Notes under the pieces: model-generated
Told to the model about the DNA's origin: nothing
The model's input: only the letters and a program-made list of their open reading frames with translations
Databases searched by the model: none
Part shown: positions 25,532 through 34,153 of the stretch, piece by piece
How positions within the stretch are numbered: position 1 is the first letter of the stretch
Layout: every line of letters starts with the position of its first letter
Made by a program: the position numbers and the translations under genes
Assembly: GCA_963697355.1 (NCBI GenBank)
Contig: CAVONV010000021.1
Span: forward strand, 62,001 to 126,000
Source of the DNA: CAVONV01 sp963697355
Lineage (GTDB): Bacteria; Acidobacteriota; Vicinamibacteria; Marinacidobacterales; DATDRI01
Length of the DNA stretch: 64,000 nt
Direction of reading: 5' to 3'

Positions 25532-26482
25532 ATGCTTGCTGTTGTCCTCGATGGAAAGATAGAAGTCCGAGAAGTACCCGAACCGAGACCGTCTGCGGAT
25601 GAGGCTTTGGTTCGCGTTCTCATGGCGGGGATCTGTGGCACTGATCTCGCGCTTCTTGATGGGTACAAGGACTTCAAAGGGATACTCGGGCACGAAATGG
25701 TGGGGATCGTTGAAGAGGCTCCCGATCCCCGTTGGCTTGGCGCGAGAGTCGTTGCCGAGATCAATGTGTCATGTGGCACTTGCTCTTTGTGTCGTGAAGG
25801 GCAGCGAAAGCACTGTGAGAACCGCGAGGTCGTCGGCCTGATGGTCCGTCCGGGTGCTTTCGCGGAGCGTCTCACGGTTCCCTTAGCGAACTTGCACCGC
25901 GTCCCCGACTCACTATCCGACGAGGAAGCGGTTTGGACGGAGCCATTGGCCGCTGCGATGGCTGTGGCGGAGTTGGGTGTTCGTTCCGGCGACGCCGTCC
26001 TCGTTTTGGGAGACGGCCGGCTGGGCTCGCTCGTCGCCCTGGGACTCCAATACCGTGGCGCCCGTGTCGAAATCGTCGGGAAGCAGGAGCGCAAGCTCGG
26101 TCTGTTGGAGAGGATCGGTCTCCGAGTGAATAGGGGAGAGCCTCGGCCTATTTATCCCTGGGTGGTCGAAGCGACGGGCACGGTCTCCGGACTCGACCAA
26201 TCCCTGGCCTGGACCAGGCCGAGAGGCACTCTAGTTCTCAAATCCACTTGCCACGACCTAGCGAGCGTCAACACATCGAGAATCGTGGTCGACGAGATCC
26301 GGGTCATCGGATCCCGCTGTGGCGATTTTCAGCCTGCTCTCGAAGCGCTTCAATCGGGCCGCATTCCTGTCAGGAGATTGGTATCCAGCGTCTTTCCCCT
26401 CACCGAGGCGAAAGAGGCCTTTCTTGAATGCGCTAGTCCCTCCGTTTTCAAAGTCCTTCTCGATCTCCGTGATCTTGACTAG
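25532..26482 (+). CDS. Zinc-dependent alcohol dehydrogenase, MDR superfamily
   Basis: The enzyme (316 residues from ATG at 25532) shows the catalytic-zinc ligands in GICGTDLALL and GHEMVGIVEE. The structural zinc Cys set is CGTCSLCREGQRKHC. The nucleotide-binding fold is around VLVLGDGRLGSLVALGLQYRG, with GDGRLG replacing the usual GxGxxG. The overall form is that of threonine/sorbitol dehydrogenase-like MDR proteins. It should oxidise an alcohol or polyol with NAD(P). It is slightly shorter than the usual 340-350 residues, mainly in the region after the Rossmann fold. An upstream start at 25508 would fall inside the inverted repeat and is rejected. Confidence 0.85.
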   Translation: MLAVVLDGKIEVREVPEPRPSADEALVRVLMAGICGTDLALLDGYKDFKGILGHEMVGIVEEAPDPRWLGARVVAEINVSCGTCSLCREGQRKHCENREVVGLMVRPGAFAERLTVPLANLHRVPDSLSDEEAVWTEPLAAAMAVAELGVRSGDAVLVLGDGRLGSLVALGLQYRGARVEIVGKQERKLGLLERIGLRVNRGEPRPIYPWVVEATGTVSGLDQSLAWTRPRGTLVLKSTCHDLASVNTSRIVVDEIRVIGSRCGDFQPALEALQSGRIPVRRLVSSVFPLTEAKEAFLECASPSVFKVLLDLRDLD

Positions 26483-26523
26483 CCAGAGCAGCAACTCCGC
26501 CCCGAGTTCCTCGAGTGTGCCGG

Positions 26524-26532
26524 TGCTATACT
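26524..26532 (+). promoter_or_regulatory. Extended -10 promoter of the ABC exporter pair
   Basis: TGCTATACT has the TGN extension before a TATACT box and lies 26 bases before the ABC transporter ATG. The -35 region is weak, as usual for extended -10 promoters. Confidence 0.45.
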
Positions 26533-26557
26533 GAATTTCCGTTGCCTGGGATCAGAT

Positions 26558-28294
26558 ATGAGTGAGCTCAAACGTCTTATACCGTACCTCAGACGCTATC
26601 GTGGGCGTCTCGTACTGGGGATGCTGTGCTTGCTCGCGGGGAAGGCAGCCGCAGTGGCAGTGCCTCAGGTCCTTCGAATGACCATAGACGACCTCACGAT
26701 CTCGGTTACCGTGGGGAAACTGGCACTTTATGCAGGACTCATCGTCGGCTTGGCCTTGGTGGAGGGTTTCTTCCGCTTTTGGATGCGCCGCCTTCTCATC
26801 GGCGTGTCCCGCTACGTCGAGTACGACTTGAGAGAGGACTTCTTCGCCCATCTTCAGCGTATGAGTCCCTCCTTCTTTCAGCGCTGGCGCACGGGCGACC
26901 TCATGTCGCGTGCTTCGAACGATATTTCGGCGGTGCGTATGGTGCTGGGGCCGGGAATCATGTATCCGGCAGAGACGGTCACCCTTACCGTGGCGGCAAT
27001 CGTCTTCATGCTCTACATCAGCGTTGAGTTGACCGTGGTCTCCCTTGCCATAATGCCGGTGGTCTCGATACTGGTGAAGAAGTTCGGCGCCGTGATCCAT
27101 CGACGCTTCGAGGCTATCCAAGCGAAGATGAGTGACGTTTCGGCGCTCGTTCAAGAAAACCTCTCGGGTGTAAGAGTTGTCAAGGCTTACACACAAGAAA
27201 CGTATGAGCAGGAGAAGTTCGAGCAAGAGAACCAAGAATATCTTCGTCGCAACATTGGCTTGGTCAAAGTGTGGGGAGCCTTCTATCCGCTCCTTGCGGT
27301 CTTCATCGGTCTAGGGTCGGTGATAGTGCTTTGGTGGGGCGGGAACATGGTGGTCCAGGGTGAGATATCGCTGGGGCAGTTCGTGGCGTTTTTCGCCTAC
27401 CTCGGTATGTTGACTTGGCCGATGATCGCCTTCGGATGGGTCATCAACATCTATCAGCGAGGGGCCGCTTCGATGAGACGGTTGGCAGCGATCTGGAATG
27501 AGGTTCCGGACCTCGTCGATGCGGACGACCGACAGGAAGGTCTAGCTATCAAGGGACGGCTCGAGCTCCGGGGTGTGAGTTTCCAATACAACGGTGTCTC
27601 CGTGCTTCGCGGTATCGATCTGACGGTCGCGGCCGGCCAAACATTGGCCTTGGTGGGTCGAACGGGAGCGGGCAAAACAACGCTCGTGAACCTCATCCCT
27701 CGGCTCTATGATGTGACCAACGGACAGGTTCTCGTCGACGGAGTGGATGTGCGTCAGTTGCCCCTCGCGGATTTGCGGCGAGCGGTCAGCCTGGTGCCTC
27801 AAGAGAGCTTTCTGTTCTCGGAGACCGTAGGTGAGAACATTGCTTTTGGTCGTCCTGAAGCATCTCAGGAGGAGATTGCAGGTGCTGCACGAGTGGCCGG
27901 TCTCGCAGACGATGTCGAAGAGTTTCCTCAGACCTACGACACCGTCGTCGGAGAAAGGGGTATTACCCTTTCGGGGGGACAGCGGCAAAGAGCCACGATT
28001 GCACGGGCGCTTCTCACGGATCCGCCGATCTTGATCTTGGATGACGCGCTCTCCAGCGTTGATACGGAGACCGAAGAGAGAATTCTCTCCCAATTGAGAG
28101 GTGTCATCCAGAAACGAACCACCATCCTGGTCTCCCACCGTATCTCGACGATCCAAGATGCCGATATCATCGTGGTCTTGGATGAAGGTCGAATCGTAGA
28201 ACAAGGCAACCATGAGGAGCTTCTCGAGCATGACGGCATCTACGCCGGATTGTATCGAAAGCAACTGTTGGAGGAAGAACTAGAGCGCATCTAA
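26558..28294 (+). CDS. ABC exporter half-transporter, MsbA/LmrA-like (first of pair)
   Basis: The 578-residue protein has an N-terminal six-helix membrane domain (residues 15-310). A cytosolic ATPase follows: Walker A GRTGAGKTTLVN near 366, Q-loop VPQESFLFSETVGENI, signature LSGGQRQRATIARAL near 470, Walker B ILILDDALSSVD. The coupling segment YDLREDFFAHLQRMSPSFF and the phrase SGVRVVKAY are typical of the MsbA/BmrA-type exporters. Here the usual catalytic Glu after Walker B is Asp (DDALS), as in the degenerate half of heterodimeric exporters. It probably pairs with the next gene (60 bases downstream), and that partner has DEATS. Lipid, peptide or drug export cannot be distinguished. Confidence 0.9.
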   Translation: MSELKRLIPYLRRYRGRLVLGMLCLLAGKAAAVAVPQVLRMTIDDLTISVTVGKLALYAGLIVGLALVEGFFRFWMRRLLIGVSRYVEYDLREDFFAHLQRMSPSFFQRWRTGDLMSRASNDISAVRMVLGPGIMYPAETVTLTVAAIVFMLYISVELTVVSLAIMPVVSILVKKFGAVIHRRFEAIQAKMSDVSALVQENLSGVRVVKAYTQETYEQEKFEQENQEYLRRNIGLVKVWGAFYPLLAVFIGLGSVIVLWWGGNMVVQGEISLGQFVAFFAYLGMLTWPMIAFGWVINIYQRGAASMRRLAAIWNEVPDLVDADDRQEGLAIKGRLELRGVSFQYNGVSVLRGIDLTVAAGQTLALVGRTGAGKTTLVNLIPRLYDVTNGQVLVDGVDVRQLPLADLRRAVSLVPQESFLFSETVGENIAFGRPEASQEEIAGAARVAGLADDVEEFPQTYDTVVGERGITLSGGQRQRATIARALLTDPPILILDDALSSVDTETEERILSQLRGVIQKRTTILVSHRISTIQDADIIVVLDEGRIVEQGNHEELLEHDGIYAGLYRKQLLEEELERI

Positions 28295-28354
28295 GAATAT
28301 TCTGACTGCTGACTGGGCAGGTAAGTCGCCATTGCGTGATCATTCGGCGACTCC

Positions 28355-30165
28355 ATGATTGACATGAGCATCCACGAGGAAGAATCACTCGGCAAGGTAT
28401 ATGACAGCCGCCTCATGGCGCGACTGCTGACGTACCTCTCCCCCTACAAGCTCGCCGTCGCAACGGCGTTCTTACTCATTCTCGTCATATCCTCGCTCAA
28501 GTTGGTCGGTCCTTACCTCATCAAGATCGCCATCGACGAGTACATCGCTCGAGGTGATGTAGCCGGTCTCAACCGGATCGCCGGCCTTTACGTTCTCGCC
28601 CTCCTCGCTGAGTTCATCCTGTCCTATTGGCAGACTTTCCTCATGCATATGACCGGCCAGCGCATCATGTTCGATATGAGGCGGGAGATTTTCGCCCACA
28701 TCCAACGCCTTCATCCCGCCTTTTTCGATAGGAATCCCGTTGGCCGACTCCTTACTCGTGTGACGACGGACGTGGATGCACTCAATGAGCTCTTCACGTC
28801 GGGTGTCGTAACGGTCTTCGGTGACATCTTCATGCTCTTGGGCATCATGATCGTGCTCATCGTTCTCAACTGGAAGCTGGCCTTGGTGAGCTTTGCCGTG
28901 CTGCCGGCGCTCTTCGTCGTCACTATCATTTTCAAACGACACGTTCGCGAGACCTATCGAAAGGTGCGGACGCGCATCGCCCGTATGAACGCATTCATTC
29001 AAGAGAACATCACCGGTATGCAGGTCGTACAGCTCTTTCAGCAGGAACCTCGTAAGCTACAAGAGTTCGACGAGCTCAATCGCGAGCACATGGAGGCGAA
29101 CCTGCAGTCCATTCTCTACTACTCCTTTTTCTATCCTCTCGTGCAGTTCTTCGGGGCCGTCGCCATTGCGCTCATCATCGGCTATGGCGGAGGTCAAATA
29201 CTGGTGGGCGGCCTGACACTCGGCGCCCTTGTGGCCTTCATCCAATATTCTGAAAAGTTCTTCCGTCCTATCAGCGATCTCACGGAGAAGTTCAACGTTC
29301 TTCAAAGCGCCATGGCTTCTTCGGAGAGGATCTTTGGCTTGCTGGACACCACTCCCGCGATCGCCGATCCCGAGTCGCGGACAGGCTCGCGGCCCTCGGC
29401 GGGCGAGGGCCGTGAGACCCATCATTCGATTCGAAGACGTCTGGTTCGCATACAACGACGAGGATTGGGTGTTGAAGGACATCGATCTCTCGATTGAACC
29501 GGGAGAGAGGATTGCGGTCGTCGGCCACACCGGTGCCGGCAAGACGAGCTTGACGAGCCTGCTCTTGCGGTTCTACGACGTCCAAAAAGGCCGGATCCTT
29601 CTCGATGGAATCGATATCAGGGATTGGGATCTGAAGAAGCTACGCCGGCAGTTCGGTATCGTCTTACAGGATGTCCATCTCTTCTCAGGAACGATAGGCT
29701 CCAACATCCGCCTCGGCGATCGAGAGATCGACGACGACACGGTGAGCGAAGCCGCCGCGGCCGTCCACCTGGACCGACTTTTGGAGCAGCTCCCGAAGGG
29801 CTTAGACGAAGAGGTTGGGGAGAGAGGGGCGAACCTATCCGCGGGACAGAAGCAGCTTATTTCTTTCGCACGAGCGCTGGCTCACGATCCCAGAGTTCTC
29901 ATCTTGGACGAAGCGACCTCGAGCGTCGATACGGAGACGGAGATCCTCATTAGAGAGGCACTCGACCGACTCATGGTGGGCCGAACCAACATCGTGATCG
30001 CCCACCGGCTTTCCACCATCCAGAGTGCCGACCGCATCGTCGTCATGCACAAGGGCTCGCATACGGGAGGTAGGATCGCACCAGGAGCTTCTCGCAGCGC
30101 GCGGCATTTACTATCGTCTCTACCAGCTCCAGTATCAGGAACAGGAAGCGGCGGTGCAATCTTGA
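28355..30165 (+). CDS. ABC exporter half-transporter (second of pair), frame broken twice
   Basis: The membrane domain (IHEEESLGKVYDSRLMARLL ... RETYRKVRTRIARMNAFIQE) is in one frame to about 29393. The ATPase domain (IIRFEDVWFAYNDEDWVLKD, GHTGAGKTSLTSLLLRF, LSAGQKQLISFARAL, LILDEATSSVDTETE) continues in the next frame. The C-terminus after VVMHKG continues in the third frame as REVGSHQELLAARGIYYRLY to TGA at 30163-30165. Each break is repaired by removing one base: one in 29393-29411 and the C at 30056 (restoring KGRIREVG). The signature is LSAGQ in place of LSGGQ. This half has the canonical Walker B Glu, so it would be the active site partner of the upstream gene. Whether it is a pseudogene or an error is open. 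Confidence 0.82.
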
Positions 30166-30203
30166 TGCGGAAGGGTGTAGTATAGCGCCCCCTGGAGGAT
30201 CAA

Positions 30204-31146
30204 GTGTCGGAAACTCGAGGAATAGTCGGAGTGGAGCGCGAATCGTCGGTCGCGTGGGCGAACGAGCGTTTGCTGCCAAAGACGCAACAGAAGCTGTCCG
30301 ACTACGGCCAACTCGTGAAGTTCCGGCTCACTGTGATGGTGCTTTGTTCGGGGCTCGTCGGATTCTGGCTCGCCTCGGGAGCCACGCCGGATTGGTCACG
30401 GATGGCCTGGTTTGCTTTAGGCACCTTCTTGATCATCGGCGGCGCCAACGCGTTCAATCAGGTCGCGGAAAGATCTAACGATCGATTGATGCAGCGTACC
30501 GCATCACGGCCGTTGCCGGCTGGGCGAATGCAGGTCGTCGAAGCCGTTATAGCTGCTACGACGATGTCGGTCGTCGGGTTGGGCGTTCTTCATTACCGGA
30601 CGTATCTGCTGTCGGTCATACTGGCCGCCATCGCTATGGGGGTTTACTTGCTGGTTTACACACCCTTGAAGCGACTTAGCCACTGGTCCACGTTGGCGGG
30701 AGCTGTCTCCGGTGCCATCCCGCCGTTAATGGGATGGAGTGCGGTACGGAACGGTTTGGACCTGCCTGCCTGGGCCTTGTTTGGGATCGTCTTTTTATGG
30801 CAGTTCCCCCATACCTGGTCCATTGCATCGGCTTATCGAGAGGATTTCACGCGGGCGGGTTACCAAGTGCTTCCCCTCATTGACCCCGAGGGACGTCGCA
30901 CGCGAGTTTTGGTCATTCTCCTGTCGTGTCTTTGGCGGGCGGTGAGCCTGCTACCCGGCCGCCCTTGGAGCGGCCGGTACCGTTTATGTTGCTGGGGCGG
31001 CCATCCTTGGAATCATTTTCATCGGTTACGCCATCCGCTACGGTCGACAGCGGACGCGGAAGCCCGCCATTCGACTCATGGCCGCATCGCTCTTCTACAT
31101 GTCTCTCATCCTCACTCTCCTGCTCGTCGATCGCAGGATCGTTTGA
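30204..31146 (+). CDS. ctaB: Protoheme IX farnesyltransferase, frame broken near 30955
   Basis: The protein is a UbiA-type prenyltransferase that adds farnesyl to heme B to make heme O. The N-terminal part reads LVKFRLTVMVLCSGLVGFWLAS, the active-site loop FNQVAERSNDRLMQRTASRPLPAGRM, then YTPLKRLSHWSTLAGAVSGAIPP and FLWQFPHTWSIA. After LSCL the written frame changes. Deleting one C within 30954-30956 gives LPAALGAAGTVYVAGAAILG, then FIGYAIRYGRQRTRKPAIRLMAASLFYMSL and a natural end at TGA 31144-31146. GTG at 30204 is preceded by GGAGG. It is an inner-membrane protein of about 310 residues, convergent with ctaA across 31.2 kb. Confidence 0.88.
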
Positions 31147-31181
31147 GAACGCCGCAGTGGTCAACTCGGCGGCGCACCGTA

Positions 31182-31219
31182 GAGAATTCAAGAACTCAAG
31201 AATTCGGGAATTCAGGAAT
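31182..31219. repeat. AAGAACTC-type intergenic repeat, copy 1
   Basis: The stretch GAATTCAAGAACTCAAGAATTCGGGAATTCAGG is an imperfect tandem of the motif GAAYTCAAGAA and lies in the gap between the convergent ctaB and DUF420 genes. Related stretches lie at 58348-58473 and 62097-62144, with a weak one at 37944-37970. Confidence 0.7.
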
Positions 31220-31228
31220 CCTGCGTCC

Positions 31229-31654
31229 TTAAGTTGAAGGATAGGCCCAATACAGCATCCAGTAGATCAGCACTCCAGTAGCGGAAACGTAAAGCCACAA
31301 AGGGAGTGCCCACCGGGCGATCCGGCGGTGACGAGCGAAGTCGCGGCGCAAGGCACGGCGCAAGGTCACAATCGCCAAGGGAAGAATAGCGGCGGCGAGG
31401 ATGATGTGCGTGATCAAAACAAAGAAGTAAAAGGGGCGAGCCCATCCCTGACCTGTAAAAGCGACTGAGCCGACGTGGTAGTGGTAGACGAGATACGACA
31501 CGAGAAAGGCCGCAGAGGAAACAAAGGCTAGGAGCATTGAGACCCGATGTCTTCCGACCTTCTTCGAGCGGATGAAGACGTAGCCGATAGCGAGGAAGCA
31601 AGCAGCGGTCGCGTTCAGCGCCGCGTTCAATGGGGGTAGATCAGAAGGAGACAT
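31229..31654 (-). CDS. DUF420 membrane protein (CtaM-like)
   Basis: This 141-residue protein has four predicted transmembrane helices and the DUF420 pattern: LPPLNAALNATAACFLAIGY, HRVSMLLAFVSSAAFLVSYLVYH, FYFFVLITHIILAAAILPLAI, HRRIARWALPLWLYVSATGV. Conserved His residues sit on helices 2 and 3. DUF420 proteins include CtaM, which is needed for maturation of aa3-type oxidase in some Gram-positive bacteria. It follows ctaA by 12 bases on the same strand, so a heme A or oxidase assembly role fits well. Confidence 0.85.
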   Translation of the reverse strand: MSPSDLPPLNAALNATAACFLAIGYVFIRSKKVGRHRVSMLLAFVSSAAFLVSYLVYHYHVGSVAFTGQGWARPFYFFVLITHIILAAAILPLAIVTLRRALRRDFARHRRIARWALPLWLYVSATGVLIYWMLYWAYPST

Positions 31655-31666
31655 GTCCAGAAAAGC

Positions 31667-32596
31667 TCACGTACCGCTTTTCATCGGGCTCAGGTGCAGG
31701 TGAGTGCGAAGCGTGAGAAACCAGCACGAGGCCAGAAGGAGCGCCCCCGTCGCCACATGGGCCGTCGCCGGAAGCGTAGCTCGTGACGTCCAAACGATGG
31801 TTCCACCCAAGAGGATCTGCAGGGTGAGAAGTGATCCTAGCGCGAGTGCGATGGGAAGGTAACGGCGATTGTCTCGGCGCCGATTCCAAATCCTTGCGAT
31901 GAGCCAAACCAGGCAGACCGTCACAACCACTGCTCCCAAGCGGTGGATGAAGTGGATGACCACTCCCGTTTCATTGAATGGCGGTATCAACCTACCGAAG
32001 GCCAAAGGGAAATCGGGAATGGCAATGGCGGAACCCGTATGCCGGACAACCGCGCCCAGAATGAGCTGAATGTAGACTGCGGCCGTGGCTGTCACCGCAA
32101 GGCGACGGAGCCCCGAGACGTCTTCCGACCTCTCTCCGGCCTCCTTCCACTCACGTGATGTGGCGAAGGCGATCAGAACCGTCACACAAAAAAAAGTTTG
32201 CGCCAGTGTGGCGTGAGAAACGGATACGGGCGTTGGGAGGAGGTAAAGGACGGTGATGCCACCGAGAATCCCTTGTGAGATGACCATGGCGAGCGCCAAC
32301 AGCCCGAGCCGACGCAGCCATCGTCGTTGTTCTCGTCGCCATAACCATATCGCCAAGATCACGGTCAACATGCCTACAAATGTGGCGATCATGCGATGGC
32401 CATGTTCGTAGAAAATCCCGCCGACCATGGGCGGCATCAGCATTCCGTAAGAAAGCGGCCAATCGGGGACGGCGAGTCCGGAATCGGTGCTGGTAACGAG
32501 GCCGCCGGCCCATATGAGCAACCATGTAAAGAAAGACGTTAAAACGGCAAAGCGATGCATCCACAGGCCGTGAGTGGGTTGCTTCATTTCGCTCAT
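31667..32596 (-). CDS. ctaA: Heme A synthase (COX15/CtaA)
   Basis: The integral membrane protein of about 309 residues has eight hydrophobic segments. The heme-ligating His residues are visible in HGHRMIATFVGMLT, VSHATLAQTFF, GAVVRHTGSA and FIHRLGAVVV. The loop LVTSTDSGLAVPDWPLSYG and its repeat SAIAIPDFPLAFG are signature features. CtaA oxidises heme O to heme A for cytochrome aa3 oxidases. The frame begins upstream at a GTG (32611) inside the previous gene; ATG at 32594-32596 directly after that gene's TAA, or the ATG three codons later, is more likely. It works with ctaB, which converges on it from the left. Confidence 0.9.
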   Translation of the reverse strand: MSEMKQPTHGLWMHRFAVLTSFFTWLLIWAGGLVTSTDSGLAVPDWPLSYGMLMPPMVGGIFYEHGHRMIATFVGMLTVILAIWLWRREQRRWLRRLGLLALAMVISQGILGGITVLYLLPTPVSVSHATLAQTFFCVTVLIAFATSREWKEAGERSEDVSGLRRLAVTATAAVYIQLILGAVVRHTGSAIAIPDFPLAFGRLIPPFNETGVVIHFIHRLGAVVVTVCLVWLIARIWNRRRDNRRYLPIALALGSLLTLQILLGGTIVWTSRATLPATAHVATGALLLASCWFLTLRTHLHLSPMKSGT

Positions 32597-32597
32597 T

Positions 32598-33374
32598 TTA
32601 TTGGGACGCACGGAAATTGAACGTGACCTCCCTCGTCTCCTTTTCGGCCAGGGTGATGTCTAGCCGTTGGGATCCGAGCGTTTCGTGCCACGCCTCGAGC
32701 ACATAAGCGCCGGGAGGCAGCTTGGGAAGCTCGAAAGTGCCACCGTCTCCCGTCACGGCATAATAAGGATGCTCGACGACGCCGACGTAGCTGCCCATCC
32801 ATTTATGAACGTCGCACTTGATGGGGATCATGATCTCGGGGTTGTCGAATGTCCGGCTGACCTTGTGGCCGCGACGTGGTTGTCCGAGATTGAAGGGAGG
32901 ATTGTGTTCCGGTACGGCACGGACATTGTGCAACGTGTCATCGTCATTGAGGATCTCCAACGTCTGTCCCGTCATGATGCCCAACACGTGTGGTATGTAG
33001 ACGCAGCCTTGTTGCGTGAGGACGCGAGGCTCGGCGGGTGGCGCAAAGCGACGATCCTCGAGACCTTCCTTGATATAGACGAAAACATTGCGAAGCGAGC
33101 CGTCTTCGTTCACGAGTACGAGCTCCGTTTTGACTTCGTTCATGTGCATCCGAACGCAGAACGGATCGGCCGCCATGGAAATGCCTTCTTGCTGCGGGAC
33201 GGTTCCTTCCAAGATCGCCTTCCCACTGAGCATCGCGACGGTATCGAGGTCGATCGGTGGTGAGACGGGTTCTCGAGACAACGTGGGTTCCGTTGTGGCC
33301 GTGTCATCGCCTCCGCTTCCGGCACAAGCAACGGACAAGGATAGAAGGAAGAAGGAAAGATGCAGTCTCATCAT
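32598..33374 (-). CDS. Cupredoxin-like lipoprotein with carboxypeptidase-regulatory-like C-terminus
   Basis: The 258-residue protein has a lipoprotein signal (LSFFLLSLSVAC, Cys near 17). The middle holds a possible type 1 copper site: LHNV provides the first His, and KCDVHKWM supplies Cys, His and Met (spacing C-x2-H-x2-M). After this, VVEHPYYAVTGDGGTFELPKLPPGAYVLEAWHETLG is a carboxypeptidase regulatory-like (transthyretin-fold) segment. Such proteins are often encoded near oxidases, and a periplasmic electron transfer or copper delivery role to the aa3 oxidase is inferred. CGGAGG precedes the first of two adjacent ATGs (33374). Its stop overlaps the ctaA region. Nearby, 34154-34987 encodes a paralog with a broken site. 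Confidence 0.78.
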   Translation of the reverse strand: MMRLHLSFFLLSLSVACAGSGGDDTATTEPTLSREPVSPPIDLDTVAMLSGKAILEGTVPQQEGISMAADPFCVRMHMNEVKTELVLVNEDGSLRNVFVYIKEGLEDRRFAPPAEPRVLTQQGCVYIPHVLGIMTGQTLEILNDDDTLHNVRAVPEHNPPFNLGQPRRGHKVSRTFDNPEIMIPIKCDVHKWMGSYVGVVEHPYYAVTGDGGTFELPKLPPGAYVLEAWHETLGSQRLDITLAEKETREVTFNFRASQ

Positions 33375-33487
33375 GGAGAGCCTCCGTGGGGGTGAGAGCA
33401 GAAAGCGCCTGTCATCTGTTTCAATCGCTTGCGCGTCTCCCATGGATGATGGTTTCGGCAGGCCGCGCCTCCCGGCCGAGGACCCGT

Positions 33488-33533
33488 AGTATATCCAAAT
33501 CCAGGAGGACGCGCACAAGGAGCGAGTCCTCCT
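33488..33533 (-). promoter_or_regulatory. -10 box and 8-base inverted repeat upstream of the cupredoxin lipoprotein gene
   Basis: On the reverse strand TATACT (33488-33493) lies about 115 bases before the lipoprotein start. Just upstream, AGGAGGAC (33503-33510) and GTCCTCCT (33526-33533) form a perfect inverted repeat that begins at the stop codon of the metallopeptidase gene. It may be a weak terminator for that gene or an operator. No T-run follows. Confidence 0.35.
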
Positions 33534-34027
33534 CAAGTAGGAGGATAAAGCTGGCGGAGAAGGCTCGATTCGCGTTTGAAGAAGCCCTCGGTGTGGAACG
33601 ACTCGCCTAGATGGAGATACTCGTAATCGAGGTGGTGGCAGAGCTCGTGGAGGAGTGTTCGGAGAAACGTCTTGAACTTGACGACTTGTACGCGCTGGGC
33701 GGTACGCATCCACACAGATATGACACGAGGTCCAAGCTCACCGGCTTCATAGAGGCCGTGAAGCTCACCGGTCGTCCAGGAGGGTCGTCGTTCCAGGACC
33801 TTGACACGTAAAGGGCTCACCCCCAATGCTTTTGTCAATTGGTCGATCAGGTTCTGGGCCGCCTTCTGAGTTGCGGCGCGACGGCCGTGCTCGAGCCACT
33901 TCTCGAGTGTGGCCACCGGTTCTCGTAGCGTAGCGGGCTCTGGGATCTCGATATTCTCGATCCGGTCGCTTTCCAGGTAGATTTTCTTGTTGTGCGTACT
34001 CAGTTTCTGATAGTAGGCGAATGGCAT
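33533..34027 (-). CDS. Small HExxH-type metallopeptidase-like protein
   Basis: The 164-residue protein ends in a SprT-like zinc site: FLRTLLHELCHHLDYEYLHLGESFHTEGFFKRE. HELCHH is an HExxH motif, and the downstream HTEGFFKRE supplies a candidate third ligand. The N-terminal part is a helical region (REPVATLEKWLEHGRRAATQ) and a segment LHGLYEAGELGPRVISVWMRTA. There is no signal peptide, so it is probably cytosolic. It sits between two cupredoxin-like lipoprotein genes on opposite strands. I know no named family with certainty; substrate unknown. Confidence 0.65.
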   Translation of the reverse strand: MPFAYYQKLSTHNKKIYLESDRIENIEIPEPATLREPVATLEKWLEHGRRAATQKAAQNLIDQLTKALGVSPLRVKVLERRPSWTTGELHGLYEAGELGPRVISVWMRTAQRVQVVKFKTFLRTLLHELCHHLDYEYLHLGESFHTEGFFKRESSLLRQLYPPT

Positions 34028-34153
34028 GGATCGTTCATCAGTATTAAGATTTTGGTCGACCGCTCGCCAAGGTTAGCATAGGTCCGTCATGGGTGAAGAG
34101 GAACCTGCGGAGTCGAGGAGAAACAAGCTCGTCCGTCCGCCAGGAGAGACAGG

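Noticed and set aside
33375..33713. N-terminal extension of the cupredoxin lipoprotein gene
   Set aside because: The open frame upstream has no conserved sequence, overlaps the metallopeptidase gene, and the lipoprotein signal with its ribosome site starts at 33374.
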